Positions 7,966 through 17,219 of a stretch of 64,000 nt of DNA are shown piece by piece (position 1 is the stretch's first letter; each line of letters begins with the position of its first letter). The position numbers and the translations under genes were made by a program. The stretch covers positions 367,562 through 431,561 of the forward strand of contig NZ_JAKNRW010000004.1 in assembly GCF_023072615.1 (NCBI RefSeq). The letters run 5' to 3'. This DNA is from Pseudomonas violetae. Its GTDB lineage: Bacteria > Pseudomonadota > Gammaproteobacteria > Pseudomonadales > Pseudomonadaceae. The notes below the pieces were generated by a model. That model made no database searches. It had not been told where the DNA came from and saw only the letters and a program-made list of their open reading frames with translations.

Positions 7966-7974
7966 TAAACAAAT
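7966..7974 (+). promoter_or_regulatory. TAAACAAAT motif upstream of ssuE
   Basis: Second copy of the nonamer seen before lsfA, 103 nt before the ssuE ATG and within a very AT-rich promoter region (about 7950-8015). The ssu promoter is known to respond to CysB in pseudomonads; assigning this motif to it is a guess. Confidence 0.3.
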
Positions 7975-8077
7975 GAATAAATATGATTTATAGATATATA
8001 AAACTGCTGTTAAGGTCACTGCCATCAACGCGAGATCGCACAGTGTGAATCGCCAAAATAGCTTAAGGAATCCTTGA

Positions 8078-8671
8078 ATGCTGGTCGTCTCACTCGGTGG
8101 CAGTCCTAGCCAACGCTCCCGTTCCGGAGTGCTGCTGGATCGCTCTCAGCGCTGGTTGCAGGAGCAGGGTGTGGAGGTGGTGAGTTATCAGGTTCGGGAC
8201 TTCCCGGCCGAAGACTTGCTGCATGCGCGCTTCGATAGCCCCAAGGTGATCGACTTGCTGCAACAGATTGAAAACGCCGACGGCCTGCTGATCGCTACGC
8301 CGGTTTACAAGGCCTCATTCTCCGGTGCCCTGAAAACCGTGCTGGACCTGCTGCCCGAGCGCGCACTGGACCACAAAGTGGTTTTGCCGATGGCTACCGG
8401 CGGCAGTATCGCGCACATGCTGGCGGTGGATTACGCACTCAAGCCGGTGCTTTCGGCGCTAAAAGCCCAGGAAATGTTGCACGGGATTTTTGCCGTGGAC
8501 AGTCAGATCGCTTACGGCGAGGGCAGCGCCCAGGCACAGTTGGCGCCTGAGCTGGAACAGCGACTCAGTGAATCTCTGGAGCTGTTTCTTATCGCGATGG
8601 CGCGACGGCCGAAGCCGATCGATCCGAACCTGTTGAAGGAACGTTTGTTGAGTGCCCGCTGGAGCATTTGA
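8078..8671 (+). CDS. ssuE: NAD(P)H-dependent FMN reductase of the alkanesulfonate system
   Basis: A 197-residue flavodoxin-like reductase. The N-terminal [15 protein letters not shown] is the phosphate-binding loop for FMN, and [17 protein letters not shown] matches the NADPH-dependent FMN reductase family. It supplies FMNH2 to the SsuD monooxygenase. It is the first gene of ssuEADCBF in the order typical of pseudomonads; AAGGAATCC lies before the ATG. Confidence 0.95.
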   Translation: MLVVSLGGSPSQRSRSGVLLDRSQRWLQEQGVEVVSYQVRDFPAEDLLHARFDSPKVIDLLQQIENADGLLIATPVYKASFSGALKTVLDLLPERALDHKVVLPMATGGSIAHMLAVDYALKPVLSALKAQEMLHGIFAVDSQIAYGEGSAQAQLAPELEQRLSESLELFLIAMARRPKPIDPNLLKERLLSARWSI

Positions 8672-8773
8672 GCCTGCACTCGATGCACCCCTGAATTTGC
8701 TTCACTCCACCTTACTCAGCCGCCAACGGCCAAGCAGGTGCAGCCAAAACCCAACTGCAAGAAGGAGAGCGCT

Positions 8774-9739
8774 ATGCGCACTGTCATTTTGCGTCGTGGT
8801 CTGGTCGCTCTGTTTGCTGCGGCTGTCACCTTCGGCGCCATTACTCAAGCTCAGGCCGAGACACTTCGAATCGGTTATCAGAAGTACGGCACCCTGGTGC
8901 TGCTCAAAGCCAAGGGCACTTTGGAAAAACGCCTCGCCGCCCAAGGCGTGGACGTGCAATGGACTGAATTTCCTGGCGGCCCGCAACTGCTTGAAGGCCT
9001 GAACGTAGGCTCCATCGACTTCGGTGTTACCGGCGAAACTCCGCCAGTGTTCGCCCAGGCGGCCGGTGCCGATCTGCTCTATGTCGCGTATGAACCACCC
9101 GCGCCCCACAGCGAGGCGATCCTGGTGCCGAAGGACTCGCCAATCAAATCGGTGCAGGAGCTCAAGGGCAAGAAAATCGCCCTGAACAAAGGCTCTAACG
9201 TGCATTACCTGCTGGTGCGTGCACTGGAAGACGCCGGCCTCAAGTACAGCGATATCCAGACTGTGTTCCTGCCGCCCGCCGATGCCCGCGCCGCGTTCGA
9301 GCGCGGCAGTGTCGACGCCTGGGTCATCTGGGACCCATACCAGGCTGCCGCCGAACAGCAACTGCAGGCGCGCACCCTGCGTGATGGCAAGGGCATCGTC
9401 GACAACCATCAGTTCTACCTGGCGACCAAGCCCTACGCACAGAAGAATCCCGAAGTGATTAGGACCCTGGTGGATGAAGTGCGCGCAGTCGGCGAATGGT
9501 CCAAGGCCAACCCTGAAGACGTGACCCAACAGGTTTCGCCACTGCTCGGCCTGCCGGTAGACATCACCCTGACTTCGGTGAAACGCCAGGGCTACGGCGC
9601 GCTGTTCCTGACCCCGGAAGTGGTGGCCGCCCAGCAGAAAATCGCCGACAGCTTCTACCAGCTCAAGCTGATTCCGAAGCCGTTGAGCATTAAGGACGTG
9701 ATCTGGACGCCGCCGGCGGCCGTTGCCAACGCACCGTAA
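8774..9739 (+). CDS. ssuA: Aliphatic sulfonate ABC transporter, substrate-binding protein
   Basis: A 321-residue periplasmic protein. The signal peptide (about residues 1-29, ending ITQAQA) precedes ETLRIGYQKYGTLVLLKAKG, the classic start of the SsuA/TauA/NitT family. IDFGVTGETPPVFAQAAGAD and VDAWVIWDPYQAAAEQQ are further family landmarks. The ATG at 8774 is chosen because AAGGAGAG lies just upstream; the frame is also open from a GTG at 8738. It delivers alkanesulfonates to SsuC/SsuB. Confidence 0.95.
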   Translation: MRTVILRRGLVALFAAAVTFGAITQAQAETLRIGYQKYGTLVLLKAKGTLEKRLAAQGVDVQWTEFPGGPQLLEGLNVGSIDFGVTGETPPVFAQAAGADLLYVAYEPPAPHSEAILVPKDSPIKSVQELKGKKIALNKGSNVHYLLVRALEDAGLKYSDIQTVFLPPADARAAFERGSVDAWVIWDPYQAAAEQQLQARTLRDGKGIVDNHQFYLATKPYAQKNPEVIRTLVDEVRAVGEWSKANPEDVTQQVSPLLGLPVDITLTSVKRQGYGALFLTPEVVAAQQKIADSFYQLKLIPKPLSIKDVIWTPPAAVANAP

Positions 9740-9764
9740 ATCGATTCCCTAAGGAGACCACTCC

Positions 9765-10913
9765 ATGAGCCTCAATATCTTCTGGTTCCTGCCTACCCAC
9801 GGCGACGGCCATTACCTTGGCACTGCCGAAGGCGCTCGCACCGTTGACCACGGTTACCTGCAACAGATCGCGCAAGCAGCCGATCGCCTGGGCTTTGGCG
9901 GGGTGCTGATCCCCACCGGGCGCTCCTGCGAAGATTCGTGGCTGGTGGCCGCGTCGTTGATCCCGGTAACTCAGCGCCTGAAATTCCTCGTCGCCCTGCG
10001 CCCCGGGATCATTTCCCCGACGGTCGCCGCGCGCCAGGCTGCAACGCTGGATCGGTTGTCCGGCGGGCGTGCGCTGTTCAATCTGGTCACCGGCGGGGAC
10101 CCGGAAGAGTTGGCCGGCGATGGTCTGTTCCTGACCCATGAAGAACGCTATCAAGCTTCAGTGGAATTCACCCGCATCTGGCGCCGGGTGCTGGAAGGTG
10201 AAACCGTCGACTACGACGGCCAGCACATCAGCGTGAAGGGCGCCAAACTGCTCTACCCGCCGATTCAGCAACCGCGTCCACCGCTGTATTTCGGCGGCTC
10301 GTCGGAAGCGGCGCAAGACCTTGCCGCCGAGCAGGTCGAGATGGTCCTGACCTGGGGGGAGCCGCCGGCCGCGGTTGCCGAGAAGATCGCGCAAGTGCGG
10401 GCCAAGGCCGCCAAGTTGGGGCGCACGGTGCGGTTCGGCATTCGCCTGCACGTGATTGTCCGTGAAACCAATGCCGAAGCCTGGCAGGCGGCAGACCGGT
10501 TGATCTCCCACGTGGACGATGAAACCATCGCCCGCGCTCAGGCTTCGCTGTCGCGCTTCGATTCGGTGGGCCAGCAACGCATGGCCGCGCTGCACGGCGG
10601 CAGTCGCGACAACCTGGAAGTGAGCCCCAACCTCTGGGCCGGTGTCGGCCTGGTACGTGGTGGTGCCGGCACGGCACTGGTGGGCGACGGCCCTACCGTG
10701 GCCGCCCGCGTAAATGAATACGCGGACCTGGGCATCGATACGTTTATCTTCTCCGGCTATCCACACCTGGAAGAATCCTATCGTGTTGCGGAACTGCTGT
10801 TCCCGCACCTGGATATCGAGCGTGCGCAACTGCCCCAGGGCGCCAACTACGTGAGCCCGTTCGGCGAGATGGTCGCCAACGATATCCTCCCTAAAGCTGC
10901 GTCCCAGAGCTGA
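9765..10913 (+). CDS. ssuD: FMNH2-dependent alkanesulfonate monooxygenase
   Basis: A 382-residue bacterial-luciferase-like monooxygenase. It begins [19 protein letters not shown], characteristic of SsuD, and contains the flavin-pocket region [20 protein letters not shown]. It cleaves the C-S bond of alkanesulfonates using O2 and FMNH2 from SsuE, releasing sulfite and an aldehyde. The length matches the family (about 380). AAGGAG precedes the ATG and it lies 25 bp after ssuA, so it is co-transcribed. Confidence 0.96.
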   Translation: MSLNIFWFLPTHGDGHYLGTAEGARTVDHGYLQQIAQAADRLGFGGVLIPTGRSCEDSWLVAASLIPVTQRLKFLVALRPGIISPTVAARQAATLDRLSGGRALFNLVTGGDPEELAGDGLFLTHEERYQASVEFTRIWRRVLEGETVDYDGQHISVKGAKLLYPPIQQPRPPLYFGGSSEAAQDLAAEQVEMVLTWGEPPAAVAEKIAQVRAKAAKLGRTVRFGIRLHVIVRETNAEAWQAADRLISHVDDETIARAQASLSRFDSVGQQRMAALHGGSRDNLEVSPNLWAGVGLVRGGAGTALVGDGPTVAARVNEYADLGIDTFIFSGYPHLEESYRVAELLFPHLDIERAQLPQGANYVSPFGEMVANDILPKAASQS

Positions 10914-10921
10914 GGCGCGCG

Positions 10922-11704
10922 ATGAAGAAAGTTATCCACAACCTGGCGCCCTGGGCGTTGCCGGTGCTGTTGCTGGCGGTGTGGCAGTTGTCGGTGTCGG
11001 CGGGCTGGTTGTCGACACGGATTCTGCCGGCGCCGATAGCTGTCATCGAAGCCGGCGTGAGCCTTGTGCGCAGCGGCGAGATCTGGAGGCATCTGGCAAT
11101 CAGCGGCTGGCGCGCGGCCTTGGGCTTCACCATCGGCGCTAGCATCGGCCTGGTCCTGGGTTTCATCACAGGCCTGTCGAAATGGGGCGAGCGACTGCTC
11201 GACAGTTCGGTTCAGATGGTTCGTAACGTGCCGCACCTGGCGCTGATTCCACTGGTCATTCTGTGGTTCGGCATCGACGAGTCGGCGAAGATTTTCCTGG
11301 TGGCCCTGGGCACATTGTTCCCGATCTACCTCAACACCTATCACGGCATCCGCAACGTCGACCCGGCGCTCGTGGAGATGGCGCGCAGTTACGGTTTGTC
11401 CGGTTTCAGCCTGTTCCGCCAGGTGATCCTGCCGGGTGCACTGCCTTCGATCCTGGTCGGCGTGCGCTTTGCGCTGGGCTTCATGTGGCTCACGCTGATC
11501 GTGGCGGAAACCATTTCCGCCAGTTCCGGCATCGGTTACCTGGCAATGAATGCCCGGGAGTTCCTGCAGACCGACGTGGTGGTGCTGGCGATCCTGCTGT
11601 ACGCCGTGCTGGGCAAACTCGCCGATCTCGCTGCCCGTGGACTTGAACGAGTGTGGCTGCGCTGGCATCCGGCCTATCAGATTGCCAAGGGAGGTGCCGC
11701 ATGA
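10922..11704 (+). CDS. ssuC: Aliphatic sulfonate ABC transporter, permease
   Basis: A 260-residue inner-membrane protein with about six hydrophobic segments. The EAA-type loop is visible as [25 protein letters not shown] in the second half. It forms the channel of SsuABC. It starts 8 bp after ssuD and its stop overlaps the ssuB start (ATGA), showing translational coupling. Confidence 0.95.
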   Translation: MKKVIHNLAPWALPVLLLAVWQLSVSAGWLSTRILPAPIAVIEAGVSLVRSGEIWRHLAISGWRAALGFTIGASIGLVLGFITGLSKWGERLLDSSVQMVRNVPHLALIPLVILWFGIDESAKIFLVALGTLFPIYLNTYHGIRNVDPALVEMARSYGLSGFSLFRQVILPGALPSILVGVRFALGFMWLTLIVAETISASSGIGYLAMNAREFLQTDVVVLAILLYAVLGKLADLAARGLERVWLRWHPAYQIAKGGAA

Positions 11705-12507
11705 CGGCTCAACAACCTCCACACTTGCTGCGCGGAATTCCGCTGGCAGTGCGCAAGCTGCAGAAAACCTTTGGCTCGCGGCAAGTGCTGCGCGAGATCG
11801 ATCTGCACATTCCGGCCGGGCAGTTCGTTGCCGTGGTCGGGCGCAGCGGGTGCGGCAAAAGTACCTTGTTGCGGTTGCTCGCCGGCCTCGACAAACCCAC
11901 TGGCGGTGAACTGCTGGCGGGCTCGGCGCCCCTGAGCGCTGCGCTGGACGACACCCGCTTGATGTTCCAGGAAGCGCGTTTGCTGCCATGGAAGAAGGTC
12001 ATCGATAACGTAGGCCTCGGCCTGTGCGGCCACTGGCGGCCGCAAGCGCTGCAAGCTCTGGAGTCGGTTGGCCTGGCAGATCGTGCAAATGAGTGGCCAG
12101 CGGCCCTGTCCGGTGGCCAGAAGCAACGTGTGGCCTTGGCCCGCGCGCTGATCCATCAACCGCGTTTGCTCTTGCTGGACGAGCCCCTGGGCGCCCTGGA
12201 TGCCCTCACGCGCATCGAGATGCAGCAACTGATCGAACGATTGTGGCAGAAGCACGGCTTCACGGTATTGCTGGTCACCCACGACGTCAGTGAGGCGGTA
12301 GCGATTGCCGATCGGGTGATCCTGATCGAAGAGGGCGAAGTCGGCCTCGACCTCCACGTGGAACTGCCGCGCCCCCGGGTTCGCGGTTCTTACCGACTGG
12401 CGGCGCTGGAAACCGAAGTGCTCAATCGTGTGCTGTCGCTACCCGGCGAACCGCCGGAACCCGAACCTGTTTCACCATTGCCTGCGCAGTTGCGTTGGGC
12501 GCAATAA
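11701..12507 (+). CDS. ssuB: Aliphatic sulfonate ABC transporter, ATP-binding protein
   Basis: A 268-residue ABC ATPase with Walker [10 protein letters not shown] at residues 48-56, signature LSGGQKQR at 136-143 and Walker B LLLLDEP around 156-162. It energises sulfonate import. The ATG at 11701 overlaps the stop of ssuC (ATGA) and is chosen over an in-frame start at 11653 inside ssuC. Confidence 0.95.
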   Translation: MTAQQPPHLLRGIPLAVRKLQKTFGSRQVLREIDLHIPAGQFVAVVGRSGCGKSTLLRLLAGLDKPTGGELLAGSAPLSAALDDTRLMFQEARLLPWKKVIDNVGLGLCGHWRPQALQALESVGLADRANEWPAALSGGQKQRVALARALIHQPRLLLLDEPLGALDALTRIEMQQLIERLWQKHGFTVLLVTHDVSEAVAIADRVILIEEGEVGLDLHVELPRPRVRGSYRLAALETEVLNRVLSLPGEPPEPEPVSPLPAQLRWAQ

Positions 12508-12538
12508 CTCTCCTTATCCAAAGACAGGAAACAACATC

Positions 12539-12754
12539 ATGACTATCAAGGCCATCAACGTTCGTAACCAGTTCAAAGGCTCGATCAAGGAAATCGTGCT
12601 GGGTGACGTGCTGTCGGAAATCGACGTGCAGACCGCTTCGGGCATCGTCACTTCAGTGATCACTACTCGTTCGGTGAAAGAACTTGAGCTGGTGGTCGGC
12701 AGTGAAGTGATCGCATTTGTGAAATCCACCGAGGTGTCGATCGCCAAGTTGTAA
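12539..12754 (+). CDS. ssuF: Molybdopterin-binding-like protein SsuF
   Basis: A 71-residue single Mop/TOBE-like domain (MTIKAINVRNQFKGSIKEIV at the start, ending VAFVKSTEVSIAKL-like). SsuF is the last gene of the pseudomonad ssuEADCBF operon and is reported to be needed for growth on sulfonates, with a molybdopterin-binding-type fold; its exact role is unclear. The ATG at 12539 is the family start and follows AGACAGGAAACA. It sits 31 bp after ssuB. Confidence 0.93.
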   Translation: MTIKAINVRNQFKGSIKEIVLGDVLSEIDVQTASGIVTSVITTRSVKELELVVGSEVIAFVKSTEVSIAKL

Positions 12755-12772
12755 AGGGCGTGCACTGCGCAC

Positions 12773-12806
12773 AACCCCGGCGGGTGTGAGCCCTTCGGGT
12801 TTTTTA
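12773..12806 (+). terminator. Possible intrinsic terminator of the ssu operon
   Basis: AACCC at the left pairs with GGGTT at the right, with GCGGG/CCC pairing inside, before a T-run. The stem is interrupted, so strength is uncertain. Confidence 0.5.
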
Positions 12807-12835
12807 TGGGTGTGATTCAGTGGAGTCAGCGGTGT

Positions 12836-12936
12836 GGCCATCGCGGGCAAGCCCGCTCCCACAGGTTGATATGTCACTCACAAAATCTGTGTTCGCTGGA
12901 GATTCTTGTGGGAGTGGGCTTGCCCACGATGAGGCC
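12836..12936. repeat. REP pair (REPIN) between ssuF and a TetR gene
   Basis: GGCCATCGCGGGCAAGCCCG and onward to CTCCCACAGG is followed about 40 bases later by an inverted copy, GTGGGAGTGGGCTTGCCCAC. Each arm holds the internal GGGC(T)TTGCCC palindrome of Pseudomonas REP sequences, and the two arms are inverted relative to one another, the usual doublet form. Confidence 0.88.
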
Positions 12937-12955
12937 AGCATGACCTCCACCGTAG

Positions 12956-13594
12956 TCAGATTGAGTGAGCGCGCTTCGGCAGGTAAGGCGGCAAATACAG
13001 CCCTAGATACGCATCAAACACCCGCATCCCTTCCTCGGCCATGCGCGGGGTAATCTGCCCATGTTGTTGCACTGAACGGGCGTAGACGCGGTCGCCGAGT
13101 TCCATGGCCAGGGCAAACACGTCGACATCATCCGGCAGCTTCGGCAATTCGAAATGCCAATCGAACAGCTTGTGCATCAGGTCACCCAGCTCGATGTCGT
13201 GCTGGCGGTCGGCCTGGGTGACTTCGGTCAGGCCGTGCTGAGCAAGAATCAATTGTCGGGCGGCGGCGTCTTCGCTGTAGATCCCCAGCATGCGCTGTTC
13301 CACCAGGCGTGACAGGTCGCGCCAGCCGTTGAGGGCTGCGTGGTCGATAGGGGCTTGCAGACAGGCGCGGAAAGCCGCGTGAACATCGGCGGTCAGTGCC
13401 TCCAGCAGGGCCGGGACACTGGCGAAAAAGTGGTACACCGAGGACGGCGGGATTTCCGCTCGCTCGGCAACGCTGTAGATCGACAGGCTGCCCACACCTT
13501 CGGCGGCCAGCAGCGCACGGGCGGCGTCGAGTATCGAATCGATCCGCGCCTGGCTGCGGGCGCGGGGTTTGCGAGCGGTGGCGGTGCGCGTCAT
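12956..13594 (-). CDS. TetR family transcriptional regulator
   Basis: A 212-residue regulator with an N-terminal helix-turn-helix domain (RIDSILDAARALLAAEGV, then SIYSVAERAEIPPSSVYHFF around residues 37-56), the TetR pattern. The C-terminal ligand domain gives no clear hint of its effector. The ATG at 13594 is chosen because GGAGTCTCCAATG places a ribosome site nearby and the upstream part of the open frame is repeat-derived. It lies between ssu and the polyamine genes on the minus strand; its targets are unknown. Confidence 0.88.
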   Translation of the reverse strand: MTRTATARKPRARSQARIDSILDAARALLAAEGVGSLSIYSVAERAEIPPSSVYHFFASVPALLEALTADVHAAFRACLQAPIDHAALNGWRDLSRLVEQRMLGIYSEDAAARQLILAQHGLTEVTQADRQHDIELGDLMHKLFDWHFELPKLPDDVDVFALAMELGDRVYARSVQQHGQITPRMAEEGMRVFDAYLGLYLPPYLPKRAHSI

Positions 13595-13650
13595 TGGAGA
13601 CTCCTGCGGGGCAGGTGGCATTGTACGAGCCGAGTGATGTGTTGTCTTGT

Positions 13651-13765
13651 CGGCCGCCATCGCTGGCAAGCCAGCTCCCACCAGGATTTCCAGCGAAACA
13701 CAAATTTTGTGTGCGGCAAGTAACTTGTGGGAGCTGGCTTGCCAGCGATCCGCCGCAGGCGGCCA
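13651..13765. repeat. REP pair (REPIN) upstream of the TetR gene
   Basis: Inverted arms GCCATCGCTGGCAAGCCAGC at the left and GCTGGCTTGCCAGCGATCCG at the right flank about 40 bases, followed by GCCGCAGGCGGC. This is the CTGGCTTGCCAG variant of the REP family. Confidence 0.88.
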
Positions 13766-13803
13766 TAAAAAAACGCCGTCAGCTTTACCAGCCAACGGCG
13801 TTT
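13766..13803 (-). terminator. Intrinsic terminator of the gamma-glutamylpolyamine synthetase gene
   Basis: On the minus strand AAACGCCGT pairs with ACGGCGTTT (13771-13779 and 13795-13803) and a T run follows at the low-coordinate side, just downstream of the synthetase stop. Confidence 0.85.
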
Positions 13804-13819
13804 GTTTTACTGCAGTCAT

Positions 13820-15196
13820 TTAAACGGTATGCAGGTACCAGTTGTACTCAAGATCGGAGATGGAGTGTTCAAACTCCTCCAGCTCGCTCTCTTTACACGC
13901 GACAAAAATGTCGATGTATTTTGGATCGATGTACTTGGCCATCACTTCGCTGTCGTCCAGCTCGCGCAGTGCATCACGCAGGTTGTTCGGCAGGCTCTGC
14001 TCGTTCTGCTCGTAGGAGTTGCCTTCCACGGGAGCGCCAGGTTCGATTTTGTTGACCAGGCCATGGTGTACGCCCGCCAGTACCGAAGCCATTAGCAGGT
14101 ACGGGTTGGCGTCGGCGCCGGCAACGCGGTGCTCCAGGCGGACGGCGTCGGCGGAACCGGTCGGTACACGCACCGCTACAGTCCGGTTGTCCAGGCCCCA
14201 GCACGGCGCGTTCGGCACGTAGAACTGTGCGCCGAAGCGACGGTAGGAGTTGACGTTCGGGCAGAGGAAAGCCATCTGCGCCGGTAGGGTCTCGAGCACA
14301 CCGCCGATCGCGTGACGCAGTGCGGCGTTCTGCTCGGGATCCTCACTGGCAAAAATATTCTTGCCGTCTTTATCAAGGATCGAAATGTGGACGTGCAGTC
14401 CATTACCTGCCTGGCCCGGGTAAGGCTTGGCCATGAAGGTGGTATCCATTTCATGGTCGTAGGCGATGTTTTTGATCAGGCGCTTGAGCAGTACCGCGTA
14501 GTCGCACGCCTTTATCGGATCGGCAACGTGGTGCAGGTTCACTTCGAACTGCGCCGGGGCACTTTCCTTGACGATCGCGTCGGCAGGAATGCCTTGCTCC
14601 TTCGCACCTTCCAGAATGTCCTGGAGGCAGTCGACGTATTCGTCGAGGTCGTCGATCAGGTAGACCTGTGTCGAGTGCGGGCGTTTGCCGGAGATCGGCG
14701 AGCGCGGAGGTTGCGGGCGACCGTTCACGTTCTCCTGGTCAATCAGGTAGAACTCAAGTTCGAAGGCGGCACAGATCGTCAGACCCATTTCGTCGAACTT
14801 GGTGACTACCTGACGCAGGACTTCCCGAGGATCCGCGAAGAAGGGTTCGCCTTCGAGTTCGTGCATGGTCATCAACAGTTGCGCGGTAGGGCGCTTCTGC
14901 CAAGGCTCGTTGCACAGGGTGTCAGGGATTGGATAACAGATTCGGTCAGCATCGCCGATGTCCAGGCCCAGGCCGGTGCTTTCCACCGTCGAACCATTGA
15001 TATCCAGAGCAAATAGAGAGGCCGGCAGGTTGATGCCTTTCTCGTAAACCTTGTGGAGACTGGTGCGTTCAATGCGCTTGCCGCGCACCACACCATTCAT
15101 ATCCGCAATCAGAAGGTCAACGTACAGAACCTCAGGATGTTCCTTAAGGAACGCGTTCGCTTCGTTAAGCTGAACGGCACGCGGGGGTACCGACAT
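13820..15196 (-). CDS. spuI: Gamma-glutamylpolyamine synthetase (glutamine synthetase family, SpuI/PauA type)
   Basis: A 458-residue glutamine-synthetase-fold protein. It has LYVDLLIADMNGVVRGKRIE in the N-terminal beta-grasp domain, AFELEFYLID with metal-binding glutamates, the HVHISILDKDGKN nucleotide/glutamate loop, and NRTVAVRVPTG and EHRVAGADANPYL near the C-terminus. The family joins glutamate to putrescine or other polyamines as the first step of the gamma-glutamyl route. It is divergent from the broken spuA and spuB, the same arrangement as P. aeruginosa spuI-spuABC. The exact polyamine preference cannot be read from sequence. Confidence 0.9.
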   Translation of the reverse strand: MSVPPRAVQLNEANAFLKEHPEVLYVDLLIADMNGVVRGKRIERTSLHKVYEKGINLPASLFALDINGSTVESTGLGLDIGDADRICYPIPDTLCNEPWQKRPTAQLLMTMHELEGEPFFADPREVLRQVVTKFDEMGLTICAAFELEFYLIDQENVNGRPQPPRSPISGKRPHSTQVYLIDDLDEYVDCLQDILEGAKEQGIPADAIVKESAPAQFEVNLHHVADPIKACDYAVLLKRLIKNIAYDHEMDTTFMAKPYPGQAGNGLHVHISILDKDGKNIFASEDPEQNAALRHAIGGVLETLPAQMAFLCPNVNSYRRFGAQFYVPNAPCWGLDNRTVAVRVPTGSADAVRLEHRVAGADANPYLLMASVLAGVHHGLVNKIEPGAPVEGNSYEQNEQSLPNNLRDALRELDDSEVMAKYIDPKYIDIFVACKESELEEFEHSISDLEYNWYLHTV

Positions 15197-15474
15197 GATG
15201 CAACACCTTTGTTGTTAAAAATATCAATCATTGATCTCTTCGGGTTTCAGTCAACCCGAACGGCATGCCGAAGTCAAGCGAGGCCTTTTTTGCCCTAAAA
15301 AAGCGCCCATGAGGCTTTTTTGAGGCACTTTGGGGCGTTTTTATACCTTTGAGCGCTTTAGCGCCTGCGACCTTGAGCGGGCCGTGTTGTATTTTTTACG
15401 GGGGTGTTGTGTAAAAAAATGAACAAGGCTAAGCTCGAATCAAACCCATAACAGCAATAATACCGGGGTGTTTC

Positions 15475-15765
15475 ATGTCTCGCCTGCCGTTAATCGGCGT
15501 CACCGGCTGCTCTGCGCAGACCGATCAGCTGGCAGCGTCCGATATTCTGGACGGTCTGGATGGCATTCTCTTTACAGGCTCTGCATCCAATATAGAACCG
15601 TTTTACTGTATCGGCCCGGACTTCGTGTCGGGGACTGCCGGTAATTCTGCACGCATCGCCTACACACCTGTTGCTCCACGCTTCTTTCGAGGTGAGCATT
15701 CATGTGCCCGGCAATTGCAGGGGCAATCTGTACCACACGACGCCGATGCGTCAAACAACGCCTGA
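15475..15765 (+). pseudogene. spuA: Relic of spuA (gamma-glutamyl-GABA hydrolase, class I glutamine amidotransferase)
   Basis: The frame opens like an intact SpuA (MSRLPLIGVTGCSAQ) and then jumps to SDILDGLDGILFTGSASNIE, losing about 35 codons that normally intervene. After about residue 55 the similarity fades and the frame stops at 96 residues, against about 250 for the family. A shifted frame near 15714 reads VPGNCRGN, which looks like a worn version of the catalytic VLGICRGF motif. The later HPEW-type catalytic region is absent. The position between spuI and spuB is exactly that of spuA in P. aeruginosa, so this is a decayed ortholog unable to act as a hydrolase. Confidence 0.8.
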
Positions 15766-15802
15766 CTTATCAGAGTCAGGCAACTCAGCCTAAGAGGCAT
15801 TT

Positions 15803-17161
15803 ATGAGTAACAACCTCGACCAGCTCACCGATTGGTTGAAAGACCACAAGATCACAGAAGTCGAATGCATGATCGCCGATCTGACCGGTATCACCCGGGG
15901 CAAGATTTCGCCGACCAACAAATTCATTGCGGAAAAAGGCATGCGCCTGCCCGAAAGCGTTCTGTTACAGACCGTTACTGGCGACTATGTCGAAGACGAC
16001 ATCTATTACGAACTGCTCGACCCGGCCGACATCGACATGATCTGCCGCCCCGATCAGAACGCGGTTTACCTGGTGCCCTGGTCAGTCGAGCCAACCGCCC
16101 AGGTGATCCACGACACCTACGACAAGCAAGGTAATCCGATCGAGCTGTCGCCGCGCAACGTGCTCAAGAAAGTGCTTAAACTCTATGCCGACAAAGGCTG
16201 GCAGCCGATCGTGGCGCCGGAAATGGAGTTTTACCTGACCAAACGCAGTGATGATCCGGACTACCCGTTGCAACCGCCAATTGGTCGTTCCGGTCGCCCG
16301 GAAATCGGTCGTCAGTCGTTTTCCATCGAGGCGGCGAACGAATTCGACCCACTGTTCGAAGACGTCTACGACTGGTGCGAACTGCAGGAGCTGGATCTCG
16401 ACACGCTGATCCACGAAGACGGTACGGCGCAGATGGAAATCAACTTCCGTCACGGCGATGCCCTGTCCCTGGCCGACCAGATCCTGATCTTCAAGCGCAC
16501 CATGCGCGAAGCCGCGCTCAAGCACGATGTGGCTGCCACCTTTATGGCCAAGCCCATGACCGGTGAGCCGGGCAGCGCGATGCACTTGCACCAAAGCATT
16601 ATCGATATTGAGACCGGCAAGAACGTCTTCTCCAATGAAGACGGGACTATGAGCCAGCTGTTCCTGCATCACATCGGTGGCCTGCAGAAGCTGATCCCCG
16701 AGCTGCTGCCGCTGTTTGCGCCGAACGTCAACTCGTTCCGGCGCTTCCTGCCGGATACCTCGGCGCCGGTAAACGTGGAGTGGGGCGAAGAAAACCGCAC
16801 CGTGGGCCTAAGGGTGCCGGATGCCGGCCCGCAGAACCGTCGGGTGGAAAACCGCCTGCCGGGTGCCGACGCCAACCCTTACCTGGCGATCGCCGCGAGT
16901 CTGCTCTGCGGGTACATCGGCATGGTCGAGGGCTTGAACCCGAGTGCGCCGGTGGTGGGCCGAGGCTATGAACGCCGCAACCTGCGTCTGCCACTGACCA
17001 TTGAGGACGCGCTGGAGCGCATGGAAAACAGCGCGACCATCGAGAAGTACCTGGGCAAGAAATTCATCACTGGCTACGTCGCGGTCAAGCGGGCCGAGCA
17101 TGAAAACTTCAAGCGCGTGATCAGTTCGTGGGAGCGGGAATTCCTGCTCTTCGCCGTCTGA
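15803..17161 (+). CDS. spuB: Gamma-glutamylpolyamine synthetase (glutamine synthetase family)
   Basis: A 452-residue protein of the same family as the divergent synthetase. It has the N-terminal VECMIADLTGITRGKISPTN, the acidic metal-binding segment VAPEMEFYLT, AMHLHQSIIDIETGKN in the active site, and NRTVGLRVPDAG and ENRLPGADANPYL near the C-terminus. It ligates glutamate to putrescine or a related amine. It is directly followed by spuC (58 bp), indicating one transcript for polyamine catabolism. Having two such paralogs back to back is normal for this locus. Confidence 0.9.
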   Translation: MSNNLDQLTDWLKDHKITEVECMIADLTGITRGKISPTNKFIAEKGMRLPESVLLQTVTGDYVEDDIYYELLDPADIDMICRPDQNAVYLVPWSVEPTAQVIHDTYDKQGNPIELSPRNVLKKVLKLYADKGWQPIVAPEMEFYLTKRSDDPDYPLQPPIGRSGRPEIGRQSFSIEAANEFDPLFEDVYDWCELQELDLDTLIHEDGTAQMEINFRHGDALSLADQILIFKRTMREAALKHDVAATFMAKPMTGEPGSAMHLHQSIIDIETGKNVFSNEDGTMSQLFLHHIGGLQKLIPELLPLFAPNVNSFRRFLPDTSAPVNVEWGEENRTVGLRVPDAGPQNRRVENRLPGADANPYLAIAASLLCGYIGMVEGLNPSAPVVGRGYERRNLRLPLTIEDALERMENSATIEKYLGKKFITGYVAVKRAEHENFKRVISSWEREFLLFAV

Positions 17162-17219
17162 TGCGCTGCGGCGCGGTAGGAAATAACCGCGCCCTCACTA
17201 CAAACTTAGGAGAATTCGC

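Noticed and set aside
13595..13819. N-terminal extension of the TetR protein by 75 residues
   Set aside because: The added part is translated REP sequence and a terminator; the ATG at 13594 has a ribosome site and starts the HTH domain normally.
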